A stretch of 64,000 nucleotides of DNA from Anoplopoma fimbria. Lineage: Eukaryota; Chordata; Actinopteri; Perciformes; Anoplopomatidae. Below the pieces are notes generated by a model, which was not told the DNA's origin, searched no databases, and saw only the letters and a program-made list of their open reading frames with translations. Position numbers and translations under genes: made by a program. Shown piece after piece: positions 29,814 to 61,826 of this stretch (positions are counted from its first letter, which is position 1; every line of letters starts with the position of its first letter). Location of the stretch: positions 15,576,826 through 15,640,825 of the forward strand of contig NC_072460.1 of assembly GCF_027596085.1 (NCBI RefSeq), read 5' to 3'.

Positions 29814-32800
29814 TGCAACGGCGTCACACATAAACGATTCCAGTTCATTTCCAAACTGATGCCATTATCAAGTAAATGACGCCAGACAATTTATTGTAAA
29901 ATTTCAAGTTCAAATACTTTATTTTGGTAATATTAGTAACACTAACGTTAGCCTACTAGTGCAGGAAAGTGTCACTCTTAAAGTCATTTAAAGAGGTAAT
30001 GTTTACTTTAGCGTTAAGTTTACATGAGAAGACTGTGGTTAATTAACGTACAGTTGCAAAATGCCTGACAACAAGGAAGTAAGAATAATAATGAGCTTCG
30101 TTACCTTTGCTGTTGCTGAAGTCCAAGAGTGGAATCTGGTCAGAAATTGTGTAGTTCTTGCAACACAATTGTTAATAAGTATAAGTTAGTAATTATAGTC
30201 TACTCTCAGCATTTGTGTAATGCAACGGAGGGTATTAAGATGTTGTTTCCCCCTCTGTCTGCGTGAAATCAAAAACTAACATCTGTGTTGGAAATAATGA
30301 AAGAAAATTTAAGATGATTATTGATTATAATTCTGAAAGAAAATCCCGTTTAAAATTACCGTATTATGATTCACAGTAAAAATGTATTTACCGTAGGATT
30401 CACCCGAGAATGAATTTTGACCATGATGCTTTGCAGATCTACAGCAACATGCTGTATACAGGTTCTACAGTAAGCATTTGCCAAGTATACAGTAAAAATG
30501 CTGTAAAAACTACAGAAACTTGTTACAGTGCACATAATCAAAAAACAGAGAAAATTGTTTTTGTCCATTGGTATATATATATATAGTTTCAACTTTTCAA
30601 GTTTTCCACTTTTATACATTGATTGTAACCATATCTGCACAATTTTCAAAAGGATACAATATTATTAGAGTGTTATTTTTACGACTTTTACTTAAAGTAT
30701 TAATGTGTTGTGAAGAAGATGACATTGTGTGGCTAAAAAGACATATTTTGGAAATTAAATATGACAGACTGTTCTCTTACATTTTCCCAGACTCAATGTC
30801 ACATCAATTTTGAAATAGAACTTGGACATCTAACAAAATTTAAACCTTTATGTTTAAAGCTAACAAATGTAAACTGACATTTATGAAGTTTGAAATAGTG
30901 AGTTAAACTTTGAATTGAAATCAAATTGAAACCCCTTTTACAGTTAAGTTGGACTTTTTAAGTTAAAATTGAAGCAAAAATAATTTCAATTACTGAGTAT
31001 TAAACTAAACTTAATCAAACTTTGAAATGTAACAATCTTATATTACAGTTTAATTTTTAAAATGTTACAAATATGGATTGGTTTTAACAAAAAACATGTA
31101 CTTGGTGGTGATACTATACCTGCATTTAATTTTGATATATCTAGGCCAACCTGATCTCAAAGAAAGTTTGTAAAATGACAATGACTTCTTATCAGCACAT
31201 TACATGTCAGCATCACAGAAACAATGCCATTGGAAATTAAAATTGGATCCTTTTTTTCCCTATAAAAATAAAACCCATGATATATTAGCATGCTAATGTC
31301 CATTTTAGCATTAACATCAAATATATGCAAAATACACATTATAAAAAGGTTACTTTTCGTATTATTTGTTTAAATACAAGCATTTTGGAAATGACAGCCA
31401 ATAATCTTGACTTAACAGAAATGTATCTTAATTTATTCTTATTTCATAACTCTCATAACATTTTGACAGAGACTCTGCCAAGACTCATTTAACACATGAT
31501 GAATTTATTAGAACTGGCATTTCTGGTTCTTTTGTTTCTTATTTGTCACACCTATAGGAATTTTGAAAGGAAGAAAGTTTGGTTGTGCAAGAGAAAGCAG
31601 AAACTAAGAGTTTGCAAACCTTGTGATAGTCTGGGGGGCAGGTTTCGATAAATTCTGGTGGGTGGGTGTTATTATATCAAATTGCTGTCTTAAATTATCC
31701 AGCACAAGAAAGAGCATGTCAGCGAAACCTGTCAAACAACTTATCTGGTGTCTCCAATTCTACGAAAGGATGTGTCCCAGCATGCCCAGCAGGTGAAAGG
31801 TCGTTTTGAAATATATCCAATTCTAAAGACTTTTTTTTCTTATTCTGACCTCATTTAAAGATGTCATGAAATGAACATAAACATTGACAAAGAAGAAAGG
31901 TCCTTTGAAAGGGAAGCCTTGCTCAGATGAATCTAGACTAAACGTAGACCCTTTTCCCAACAAAATTAGCAGCTATATGCAGTTTTTTTAGACACAAGAA
32001 AACCTGCTTTAAATATGTGATAGATGTCTTTCCCATTACCAGATCGGTAGCCTTTCAAATTTTTTCTTTTTTTTACGAGTCATGTTCAATGCCACAAACA
32101 TGCCAGAAATAAAGGGTTATTAAACACTGAAAAAGTGTAAAGGTACTTATTTTTTTGTACGTGTTACTTATTCAGTCTCTCCTTCTAAGTGTCAGTCGAG
32201 AGTCTGTGATTGTTCGAATGGTGGAAAGACTTACAAAGATGGTTTTGATGAGTTTTATTTTGTTTCTGTTAAGTTTGATTGAAGTGTGTTTTACATAATC
32301 AGCACAGTAAAATTACTGTTTTTGTCAATGGGGTTATGTGGCTTTGAGAAGCGCATATAACAGTGGTTTGTTTTCACATCGGAGTCTTTTGTTCCGAGTC
32401 TGAATGCCGATTCTAATCTTTCCAACATGACATGAACATTTAGCTCAAACTATGATCAGTATGAGCCCAAAAAAAACCATCCAGTATCCTTCTTGGTGTG
32501 GTGTGATGTTCAATAACTGCCTCAATGTTATTGCAAATGTGTCAAGTTGTAACAATTTTAATTCCCTGTCATGAAATTGATCAAGCACAAGAAAAGCTTT
32601 TAACAACACAAAGAGAGATACAGAAAAAATTATAATCTGTCACAGAAGGGAGAACAAAACAAACAAAAAAAAACTGACATGACTCATCCCCATGGAACTT
32701 TCTCAGGAGAGCAAACTAAAGGGATATAAACTCATAACTGACTGCTTTCTTTTTTTGGCGCATGTTGCAAGTCAAGCTTTCACTTGGGGAAGGGACCAAA

Positions 32801-34618
32801 CTTCATTTCATGGCTTTGAGTTATTTATTTGTCACTTTTGCGGGAGCTTCTGGGATTTTTCACTTATTTTTAACTTTCCATTCTAAAAGTTAATGTAGCC
32901 TTCCTGTTTTATGATCTCCTCAGATTTGTTTTGATGTTTAACTTTTGCAGCTGTTTGCTGTTAACACAAACAAAAGTGTGTGTGTAGTTTCAGGGTTTTA
33001 ACATCAGCAGGAGAAGATTACTGATCTGATACAAGTGTGTGAAAAAAACCCGTTACATTACATTGCTAGCATTATCAGGGAGAAAGTAGGATGCATGATA
33101 AATGTTTAACCAAAAGGTGCCTAGCACATTTGCAGTGATGATTGGACAGGATGTACTGAACTAGTAGAGAGTGACATGTGTTTTTGTTGTTCTTGTGTAG
33201 CTGAGATAAGCTGATAAATTATATCACGTGAAATCAGATCGTTGTGTGTAGACTTGCGTACTGGCTGATACCCGTTATCTAATACTGAATCGGTACTGGA
33301 ACAACTCTATTCATTACAAACTAATATATCAAATTATGGTCATTTTGCAACGGTTAATTATTGGTTGTACTTTATTTTGAAATATATTTCAAATATATCT
33401 GGGTCTCAAAATGTTGCAGTTAGTCATACATGAATAATGTTGAAGTCCCTGTTCAGTAGTAGGAATCCTTCAACAGGAGGGTGTTCTCATTTTTTGAGTT
33501 TCTTGTCAGTTGACAGAATTAGGATTATTTGGATCAAATGTCTTTTACATGTGTCGACTCAACTTTGTTTTATTTATTTTTTTGTCTTTTCTTTTGTAAG
33601 TTTTTGGTTTTTATAAGAAATTTTAGAAAAATGTGACACCTTTGAGAGGAGTTTGCACCCAACTGTCTGTGATCTCTGTATTCATCTTATTTGACAGAAG
33701 TTAACCTGCACATCCTCTCGCAAGTTAACCACAACATGGTTTTTGGTTGTTCATAGTTGAAAAAAGTTCAACATTTTCCAACAAAACAGAAAGCTTTAGA
33801 GATACTCCAGAGTAACTTGTTTTTTCTTCTACAGGCAGAACCTTTAGAAACAACTTTGCACAGAGGGAAGCAGAGAGGTGAAAATGTGACTGACTTTTGA
33901 AGGGCTAAGTCAAATCAAAGATACTTTTAAAGGATCGCCCAGACTCTGATGGTCAACAGCTGTGAACGGAACGTTAAAAATGATCACAAATCATTGTAAA
34001 ACCATAGAGATGATCTGTCCATGATAAGTAATGTGGGAAAAATGCCAGGATGACAAAGCAAAACTTGACACCAAGGATTAAAATGGTCAGAGCCTGTTCA
34101 TGTTTCACTGTAAATGGAAATTGTCAAAAAAATTGTTAATTATGCGTTATGTATTAAAGGCTCTAAATGGTTTTCTAAAAATAAAAAAAAGCCCGGAGAA
34201 ACTGTCAAACTCTAAATAGGAACACTGACAAATGACGGTTACCTTTAATAAGATTCATTTTTCTAAGCTACTTGTCCAACTCTGATGGGCTCATAGCCTT
34301 TGTACTTCCCACTAAGAACTGCAAAGGAAGCTACACAAGAACTCTTTTATCCATAATGCCACAAGGCAGTTTCACAGTTAGAGTGACACAACAAAATTCC
34401 CCAACTAACCTAAAGCAACACACTGTAAACATGTTTTTCAAGACCAACAATAGAAGCCGGTTTGATATCCGGTTATGAAGCCATCCTTGATATCTTTGAG
34501 ATGTTGTACGTCTTAAATACTGTCTGGAAAACTCTGCTTTTAGCTGCCGGTAGATGTTCCCATGAAATCAACTGTGAAAAGTCGCATTGGTGTTTAGAAG
34601 AATATTATGCTCACTGGC
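24765..34618. other. Non-coding stretch of about 10 kb
   Basis: No supported gene. It holds a CA array (29772-29804), a GGTGACCAGACGTCCCGG repeat-like segment near 27100, a dispersed-repeat-like part at 30360-30540 with several ACAGTAAAAAT motifs, and a short TTAGGG run at 25288-25304. Open frames are short and without recognisable domains. Confidence 0.5.
29772..29804. repeat. (AC)n microsatellite
   Basis: About 16 AC units in the 25-34.6 kb non-coding stretch. Confidence 0.95.
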
Positions 34619-34781
34619 TAGGGCTGGGCGATGGACAAATATATCGACTGTCGATTGGCTGAGTGCATCGCCGGTTGTTCCCACGGGAGCACAAACACAC
34701 CTGTGCACATATATTGGCAATCGATCGTTGAAGGAGCAGAAAGTGGCCTGTTGTTAAATTTTAACATATCGCTCAACCCTA
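34619..34781. mobile_element. MITE with GGGCTGGGCGAT ends and TA flanks
   Basis: The left end GGGCTGGGCGAT (34621) matches 10 of 12 bases of the reverse complement of the right end (GGGTTGAGCGAT, ending 34779). A TA lies on each side (34619-34620 and 34780-34781). About 160 bp long and non-coding. A stretch at 2788-2826 resembles its right half. Confidence 0.6.
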
Positions 34782-34822
34782 TGTCTCTTTAACTAGACCT
34801 CCAGTGTCTAAAGAACCTCACA

Positions 34823-34985
34823 GTTGTATAGTATGTGTATTTATTGTCTGTGTCTGTGTAGTTGTATAGTATGTGTATTTATTGTCTGTGTAGTTGTATA
34901 GTATGTGTATTTATTGTCTGTGTCTGTGTAGTTGAGCTGCTGCAACACTTGAATTTCCCCCATGGGGATCAATAAAGGAATATAA
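34823..34985 (+). mobile_element. LINE 3' tail with a triplicated internal unit
   Basis: Same tail as at 5.3-5.4 kb, ending GGGGATCAATAAAGGAATAT. Before it, a 38-bp unit starting GTTGTATAGTATGTGT is present three times (34823-34860, 34861-34892 with 6 bp missing, 34893-34930); the 5.3 kb copy has it once. Confidence 0.75.
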
Positions 34986-36357
34986 TAATAATTTACATGC
35001 AAAATAGTGAGAGAGGATGAGAACTTACTCTACTTTCTTAAATACTAATACTCTGCCTGAAACAACCTTCCAGGCTGTTACTGTGACTGCACATCATTTA
35101 TGCTCTTTCCCCGGTAAAATCAGGGTTTAATACAGCTTTAAGCTGGGTTGGCCAAATTTCTGACAGCTTCCCGATTTTAAATGTTCCGAGGCTATTTTAA
35201 AAAATAAACTAGAATATGACCTGAGCATATTTCTAGTGAGTTGCGCTGTATGTACAATGCACATACTAGTTTAAACACCAATTGTCAACTCAATTAAGTG
35301 AAATTATCTTAGCACAGAAACCAATATTTTACCATATCTGTGTTCCGTTTGTTACATCTTAACATTTACATCGTAACGTTTTAAGGGGGCCCTTAGGTCA
35401 TGAAGTGAAACCAATTTCTGCCTGTTTTAACTTTACAGATTTACACATGACATCGTTATGTTTTAAGTGGGCACCTAGAACATGCACTGTATTAGAGTTC
35501 AAAAGTATTTCATTGATTGATTCATTTTTCTGTATATGGCCCACATTCAGAAAAGTTTGGTTATCCGTGGCTTAAAGATTAGTATAACAGCGTACTTCAT
35601 TTTTGGATGGCAATATTTTATCTGGAAAAAACAACCTTGGTAAAACTCTAATTGTCATATTTACAAACATTTCATCTGTACAACATGAGAAACAGAAACA
35701 TTAAATATCAGTATAAACACAATTTTTCCAATGTTAAGATTACACTTGTGACAACAACATATTCCTGGAGTGAGACTGACCGGTCAGCATGTGTGGAGGT
35801 GATGGTGTTTTCCTAGTGAGCACTATGAGATGCAGCACATTAAGGACGAAGATAATACAAAGCTGTAATAAAATTATTTCCATTATCCCTGACATAATTA
35901 GCCTGGTTTTACATCTGTGTATGAAAGAACAAACAAGGTGATTGATGGAGTTGGTTTTTTGCAGCTTTACAAAAAAATTACAGATTTCATTACTAGAGTT
36001 CACACAGTATATTTTTTATAAATACTGTTATCTAGCTGTACGTTTGAGGCGTTTTCTTTCTTTGCACATTCCTCTGAGGTCGTCACAATTGTCCTGTCTG
36101 TACGCAACTGCAAGAGGTCTGAGGTCGATGGACTCTATGATGTTAAAGCCCTTTTCGAAAGTGTCAAAAATCACATTTTCACCTTTGAGTTTTCTCCTCT
36201 GGGAATTGTCTGACTGTAAAGACAGAGAGCAGTTTAAGCTGTTTGAAGAGGAGGCATGTCTGCGTGTGTTTGGAGAACAGGTGGCAACGTTGGGATTTCC
36301 TCTCTCTGCTGGGTGGATGGTGACCCTAATGTGGATTCAGTCTCACCACCACCTGCT
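34986..36357. other. cry1 3' UTR and flanking DNA
   Basis: Follows the cry1 stop at 36358. The minus strand remains open in places after the stop (an SDNSQRRKLKGENVIFDTF reading at 36060-36220), but that piece lies after the cry1 stop in the mRNA sense. I found no clear polyadenylation signal. Confidence 0.45.
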
Positions 36358-54908
<18,551 letters not shown>

Positions 54909-56089
54909 TTTTTTCTGACAGAAGAAGAAGAAGAAAGAAGAAGAATCACGTCAGATCTGGTCGTAGCAAACGTAGTGAAGAGATGCCTGAATGTGCTCCT
55001 TTTCTGGAGCTGAATGTACAGAAAAGAACGTGATGTTGCTTTTTTCAAAGTTCAGTACAAAACTCAATGTGTCCCTGCAGGAGGGATCATTTGAAGCATC
55101 CAAGCTGTAACAGTTGCCAACAGTGTGGGATGTGCCAGGAATAGGACAATGTGAACACTATCAGATCACCACAGCCAAATTGTAGGAAGAGACATTTTTA
55201 GTCATTTGGAGATTTTTGAAAAAGACCCAATAGGCAAATAAAACTCGCCTTTAACTGAGTCAACACAGGCAGGCAAAGGTAAGAAAAACCATAGAACAAA
55301 GACATTTCTTAAGCATTTGTATACATATATACAAAAGTCAATAAGTTTATTTGTGCAATATCAATATTTCCTATGAGCACTAATGTGATTTCACCCGTTC
55401 AGTCTGCCTACTTATAATATTTTGCTTTTAAATTTGTATTTATTTATAGTGAAAATTACGCTAGAGACGCCTGTACAAATACCTTAACCCTTAAAGTGAT
55501 AACCACAAGAAACTCCTGAACCAGAAGCTCCATGCGTATCCCCCCCCCCCCCCATTTTACTGTTTGTCTATTTTTGCAGTGATGATCAGTATAAGCAATA
55601 TTCTATAAGAATTGCTTTTAACATACTTATATTGAGCACACAGCAGAAAGAATATATGTTGTTAAAGAGAGGAACCATGCAAAGGGGCTGAGTGAGGTGT
55701 TTCTCAAAAGACTAATACAGTCTTTACCTGCGAATAATATTTTTTCAGTAACTATGATGAATGACAATTTTGATTGAAATTTGTTCCTGTTCTGTGTGAC
55801 ACAGAGGAAGCATTTAAACGGGACCGCAGTCAAGTTGGGACAAAGCCTGACTACGGGCAGATACTGAGGCATTTAAGCATTAAGGACCTGATACTCTACC
55901 AGCCAATGTGACCGCTGACTCTCAGGGATACGGCTGCTGATCACACTACAACTTTTACTGCCAACAGGTATTCATTCAGGTTTAAAGACAAGCCTACTCA
56001 TGTCTTGTCCGCAAATTTAGAAAGACACAACTCCAAATTACAAATACCCTGAAACACAAACATTACTTTATATAACTGAAATACTCCTG

Positions 56090-56200
56090 TCATCAGTGTG
56101 TGAATGGGTGAATGATATGTAATATACTACTGATTGTAAGTCGCTTTGGATAAAAGCGTCTGCTAAATGACTGTAATGTAATGTAATGTAATGTAATGAA
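56090..56200 (+). mobile_element. L2/RSg-1-type LINE or SINE 3' tail
   Basis: Contains TAAGTCGCTTTGGATAAAAG then CGTCTGCTAAATGACTGTAA and four TAATG units. It is the same tail as at 6075, in opposite orientation, within the intron before the first coding exon of cry1. Confidence 0.72.
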
Positions 56201-56907
56201 AATATCTGAAGTGGTAAGGAGAAGAGACAGGGGGTGGATGGGACAGGATGGGATGAACTGACTTGAGCCTTACAAGTATTGCACTGTAATAAGGGACAAT
56301 GGGAAACGTATTGCCAATCCACAATTAATTAGATAAATGATAAACAATTTGGAAATATATACATCTTAATAATAGAAAATCCTTTTTTTTTTAAACCCAA
56401 TGTGTGTTTACTAAATGAAAATCACGCAGGTAAACTCCACTGTAAACATTACAGCCTGTGTGCAAAAAAGAAAGAAAAAATGATGATTTTTACATCAGTA
56501 ATTCATTTGGCACTTGGAAAAAAAAAGTACCATACTATTAAAAAAAGAAAAAGAAGAAGCAGGATTGCTTTAACAAGGCATTTTGATGACTCCTACTGAC
56601 GGACTTGGAAATTAGGTCACACCGTTTATTCTGAATGGAGGCAGCAGACATTACATCCACTTCAGGAACTTCACCCAGAATAAATACCGGAAAAACAAAC
56701 AAAAAAAACAATAAGCTGCTGATCATGTGGATTTTTTTTAGTTTATACAAACGTTGCAAAATATATACCTAAAGTTGAAGTCTTTAGCACAGAAACAACA
56801 TCTCTGTAGACCAAAAAGGGGTCACTGGAGCAATTATTATATAAGCGGTTATGTAGCTGGTTTCCCCTAAAACTAAACCCTTTAAAATGCAAAAAGACCC
56901 GTCTTAC

Positions 56908-57060
56908 CTCGTGCTGGCTCCCCAAGGGTGATATTTATGTCAAGCCCAAAGAAAGAAACATTTATTCTCCTTCCGTTTTGGTGCACGGGTTAGTGCTGTG
57001 TGCCGGTGTCTGTGCTTCACTCTCACTTAACCTGCTGCACTAGTTTGTTTCATAAGAGTA
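56908..57060 (-). promoter_or_regulatory. cry1: Probable cry1 5' UTR exon and core promoter region
   Basis: The cry1 start codon is preceded by an acceptor (CTGTCAG, then six A and ATG), implying an upstream non-coding exon. The best candidate ends with a strong donor GAG|GTAAGA at 56908. Just upstream, TGCGCATGC at 57069-57077 resembles an NRF1 site, common at CpG-type promoters. The exon's 5' limit is a guess. Inferred from splice signals only. Confidence 0.5.
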
Positions 57061-57293
57061 AGGCTCACTGCGCATGCTCCGTACACTGAGCCCTCTCCGA
57101 TGCTGCCTTCAGGGCACAACGGTTCTTATAAACAATCGATCGCTCACTTGCGGACAGCGTCCACCACGCATGAGAATTGTACAGTATAATTGATGTTATC
57201 AGTCGAAAATAACAGCTAACACAATACATAACTACGTGTAGCAGGATATATGATGACAACCATTTTTCTGTGTGAACCATTACGCTTTTATTC

Positions 57294-57372
57294 ACCATAA
57301 ATATATATGTGCAAAAGCAAAATAAATGCAGTATTTGCATTTCTTTTGCTTTTGCACATATATATTTATGGT
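57294..57372. repeat. Near-perfect inverted repeat (37-bp arms, 5-nt loop)
   Basis: Arm 57294-57330 is complementary to 57336-57372 at 36 of 37 positions, separated only by GTATT. Each arm includes the ACCATAAATATATATGTGC / GCACATATATATTTATGGT pair and a GCAAAAGC block. It lies about 230-310 bp upstream of the presumed cry1 5' UTR exon. Confidence 0.92.
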
Positions 57373-57563
57373 AAAGAATCAGAGAATTAAGGGGGATCAA
57401 ACGGAAGCTAGAATTTTCAGCCATAGAGCCTATATGGATCGTAACATATGTAAGAAAAATGTGATTGTCTTATTTCCTGTAGTGTTAGAACGCAGCAGTA
57501 GACCTGTCAAACGTGAACAGCGACGTGCATCCAATCCGATTTTTCCATTGGCCGGTTGGCCTC

Positions 57564-57569
57564 CACGTG
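57564..57569. promoter_or_regulatory. E-box CACGTG upstream of cry1
   Basis: A canonical CACGTG, the CLOCK-BMAL1 binding element, about 500 bp upstream of the presumed cry1 5' exon, next to a CCAAT-type motif (CCATTGGCC, 57546-57554). Cry genes are known E-box targets; a six-base site can also arise by chance. Confidence 0.4.
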
Positions 57570-57699
57570 TAGGCGACGATGCCGGGTCACGTTTGAGAGG
57601 CATGGGAATCGAGGAAGCTATACAATATTTTTCATATTCCTTGATGGTTATACGGAAGTCCAGCCGCGGCTGTCATTAAACATCCATTATGTTCTGAAT

Positions 57700-58053
57700 A
57701 ATGGCGCTAATCCAATGTATGCTTATTTGAATGAAGAAGTAGTCTAAACAAATTATAGTGTACTCATGCTCATGCTTCAAAAGCAGGGCTATATTCTCTT
57801 CATACCTCCAAATTGAACGCTATCAGACTTTATAAAAGTTTATAATCATAGTGGTTATATTCTGAACAACAAGCACCTTTATTTTGTATTGCAAATATGC
57901 TTTAACTGAAATCCTCCTCTGATTTTTTCTTTATCTGATCTCTTTTCTTCTCCTTTATCGTTCCCATAATTGCCACTTTAATGTCATTCAGTATTCCTTT
58001 TTGCACACCTAAACATAATAATTTTTTTTAATCAAACCTTTTAAGCAGTTAAT

Positions 58054-58129
<76 letters not shown>

Positions 58130-61094
58130 CACATATATTAAGACATTTACACATTAGGCCATGTATATGCCTTCCAACTCAGTCATAACAAACTGTCTAG
58201 CGTAATCCATGATGCAATTGTGTGTTTGCTTGCGGTACTCGATGGTGGTCAGAGGTAAAGGACAGAAACACTATTCCTCCTTGAGCGACTTCTCGGAGGT
58301 GCTGCTGCAGTGCTGACGTCTGTTCTCAAGGCCTTTTGGAGTTTTGATGTTCGTCTTCTGCTAAATCAGCAAATTCTTTAGTTAAAACATCCATGGGAAC
58401 CTTTTCCTCCACCTGCAGTGATATGATATTATAAAGCTCAAGTAAAACTGATTATTACTTATTATTACAATACTCTTCTATTGACCAGAAAAAGTACTTA
58501 AACTTTGAATAGATGTTACATCGTTGGTAAACCTGATACAATTGACTGTTTTTCTCTTTATGCTTATTTTTACATGGCAAAACTAAAAAAATACAAGTGT
58601 TTTGGTCGTTTTAGGTTGTGATAAAATCCTGTCAATTATTAATCTTTGGTATTTTAAGATTGTTAATTAAGCATCAGACCACACACAGTTTTTAACTGTT
58701 ATTTATTCAGGGAGGTTTCACCAGCAGCATTAAGCAAATGTGTAACTGCCGGACCCAAACGGAAAGGTCAAACTAGAGCAACTTGAAAATCTTAAGCCAG
58801 AAAATAATAATTTACATTTTTTCTCCTTATTGTTTAATGAGGATAGATGTGATAAAGAGTACGGGGTAAGTCAAACGTATCTTTTATAGCACTTTTAAAG
58901 ATAAACATATCAGGTAAAGTGTATAGAAATAGCAAGACATAAAAACATAGACAAACTAAAGACTGAAAAATTGCCCATACCAGTAGGTCTTGAGCTGCTT
59001 TTAAAGCTCCATGGTGTCCTAAATTGGACTACATTTCAGTGTCTCGGTCCCATGAGCCAAAAGTTGTTCAGAGTCTTATTTTCCGTTGGCCCAACCAGTT
59101 TTGCATTACAATCACGGCACAGGACCCTTTTCTGTGGACTTGAAATGAAGCCATCAGCACAAATCTAAATCTGGTGAATCAGTGTTAATGACTGATTGTC
59201 TGGCAATAGCAATGTGCTATCCTACGCTGTGACAAGAGTGTGTGGATGGAGCATTAAGTAGTTGTTACATTCTTCTAATTTAGCAACTTGCTAGTTGGTA
59301 ATTTTAGCATGCTCTCACGCTACTGTCCTGGAACATAAAAATCAACTCATAAACTGCTGGGTTTGATCTATGTTACTTTATCATTTAACCAGACTTTTTA
59401 AATTACTGTTCATGATAGCCTTTATCCTTTTTAATTAGCTGATGCTAATCGCTAATACTAATCACTGATACTAATCGCTAATGCCAGTCACTAGCATGCT
59501 GATATGCTATATTTTTATGATTATGGTTGTTTATGGAAATTGAAAGGGTAACGTCTCCTCTTCACTAATACCAAAGAATATAGAAGAAAAGAGACAAAAA
59601 ATGTACTTTTTTGACAACCGCCACTAGATGAAGCGGCGGTAGAGCGACCGTGGCTGTATTAAGAGACATCAGAGTCCAATCAGAGGATAATGAGGTACAT
59701 GTCTTATGCAGGAGAGTAGCGCTCCCTCTCTTCACTGACCCCCGACCTTACATATTTGTGTCCACTTAAGAGTAATGAGTCCTTTAAAATGACAGAATAG
59801 AAACGAATATGATGAGTGGGGCATGATGTCATACTTATTGTGTAATGACAAATGACCACATTGACAAAAAGTCCATCTGTGCAACATCCGGCCAATTGGT
59901 TGAGGGTTATCCAGGATTGTAGCATGTGTGGATGACTGAGTCACAGCAGAGAGCTCCTGCCTTCCTCCAACTCACTAATACGAATAGAAGCTTACTCACA
60001 GAGGCAGAAAACCCATACGGAAGTGCAAACACAAGATAATTTAAAATTCAATTTCTTCAAACTCACATGCACGTAGGCTGCAAATCAGCAACATTTATTT
60101 CTGCTTGTTTGTCAGTGATTGGGGTTGACCTGATTTTGGGCTGTGTCCATTTGTCTGTCAATCCATCTGTCAAACATTTGTCTCCAAAGCAAGGTTTGAA
60201 CACGACTGACCAGTCATGCAGCTTGTTGTTGATGTTCATGTTCCTATCAGGATAAATCACCCCCTGACTTTATCTTTTAACATCCCGCTCAGGTCAAAAT
60301 ACCATGAGTAGGTTGCAATCTGAAACCTCACCTCTAAACTGCATTAACTGTACGAACCTGACATTAAATGTTAATTGATAAATCCCACTCAGGTTTGAGC
60401 CATTGCCTGACGAGCCACTTGAGAACAAACTGTTGCCACCACTAGTTTTCGTATGAGGCCCGATATGAATGGACTGGTTGATTCTGGTTGAATCAACAGA
60501 AGATAAGCAACCTGTTCCTTCGCAATATAGCAGTTAGGATGTGTCAGTGTTTGAAAAATTCATCATTGGCGGCATTTTTTGAGAAAGTGTTCTGAATTTA
60601 CTACAGCTTAAATCTTCCTGTCTGAATGACTTTTTCTCCATAGCAATATTGCTGTGGCTTGTGGTTATTGCGTTATTTAGAGTAGTGTTCTTGATTATTG
60701 TAATTTAAGTCCTACTCGTGATTGTTGAAAAAAACCCTTCTGAGAACCATTTTCCCAAGTGAGTGAAAAAAAATAATTTCAAATTAAGAAGGAAAATAAA
60801 TAAACTGGTCTGTAAAAATGGGTTGTGACACCATCTGCTCTAATTTGTATTTTGCTAACCCTCCTCCATCACTGCCTGCCATTATGAATAACAATAATGT
60901 AATGAAGGTCAAATTTCCTAAGCACACGCTTACAAGCACATCACATTTTCATTTTGAAAACCGATGCATTGTCACAAAATAGATCGGTTTTCAAACAACA
61001 TTAGCTAGCTCACAATGGCAGAAAACTTTTCGATAGTGAGTCGGACTTTTCGGCAATAGTGAGTCGGACTACTGCCTCACGATGTGTCGTAAAT
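57700..61094. other. Intergenic DNA between cry1 promoter and the rab29 3' side
   Basis: Contains the AC/AT compound microsatellite, a GCTAAT-rich stretch at 59436-59500 and a short direct repeat around TAGTGAGTCGGACT (61034 and 61058). No exon recognised. Confidence 0.5.
58057..58129. repeat. (AC)n(AT)n compound microsatellite
   Basis: About 31 AC units passing into AT units. Confidence 0.95.
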
Positions 61095-61495
61095 AGGTTG
61101 GATAGCTACAGCTGATTCGGAACGCCACTGCTCAAGTCCTAACTAAGACCAAGAAAGTGGATCAAATCAATCAAGTTCTGAGGTCTTTACACTGGCTTCC
61201 GAATGGTCATACTCTATGCAAACTCTCATTTATTTTAAATCAAGGCAGAAGACTTTTCTGGTTGCCGCTGCCTTTAATTAAATCATTTCTTACACTGCAT
61301 TATAGCTTTTATTCTTCTACTTTAAAGTTGTCCTATTAACATCCTTTTAACATTTTTTCTATTGTCTTTTCTCTTGTATCTTTAACATTTTTATATTGTA
61401 TTTAAATTTCTTTTTTGATGTGTTTCTTTTGCACTTTGACTTTTGACTTTTAATATTTTATGTTTTTCCGCTTTAAATGTGCTCTAAACTTGCCT
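61095..61495 (+). mobile_element. LINE reverse transcriptase scrap and 3' UTR
   Basis: Plus-strand frame LQLIRNATAQVLTKTKK then VLRSLHWLP matches the conserved QLVQNAAARVLT...LRSLHWLPV segment of L2/CR1-type reverse transcriptases. Immediately after LHWLP the frame decays and an AT-rich 3' region follows. Confidence 0.72.
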
Positions 61496-61693
61496 TGCCT
61501 TAAAAACAGTGGGGATTTACCCACAAGTCTCTGCTATCACAGGCTCATGTTGACAAATGAAAAGCAGAATGTCAACAGCATGTGTGTGAGCTATTGACGT
61601 CCCCATTGCACATGCACATCCATGTGCATTTGTATGACACATACAAACACTAACACAGTAGCACCTTCCCACCATTTGCCTTACACCATATAT

Positions 61694-61826
<133 letters not shown>

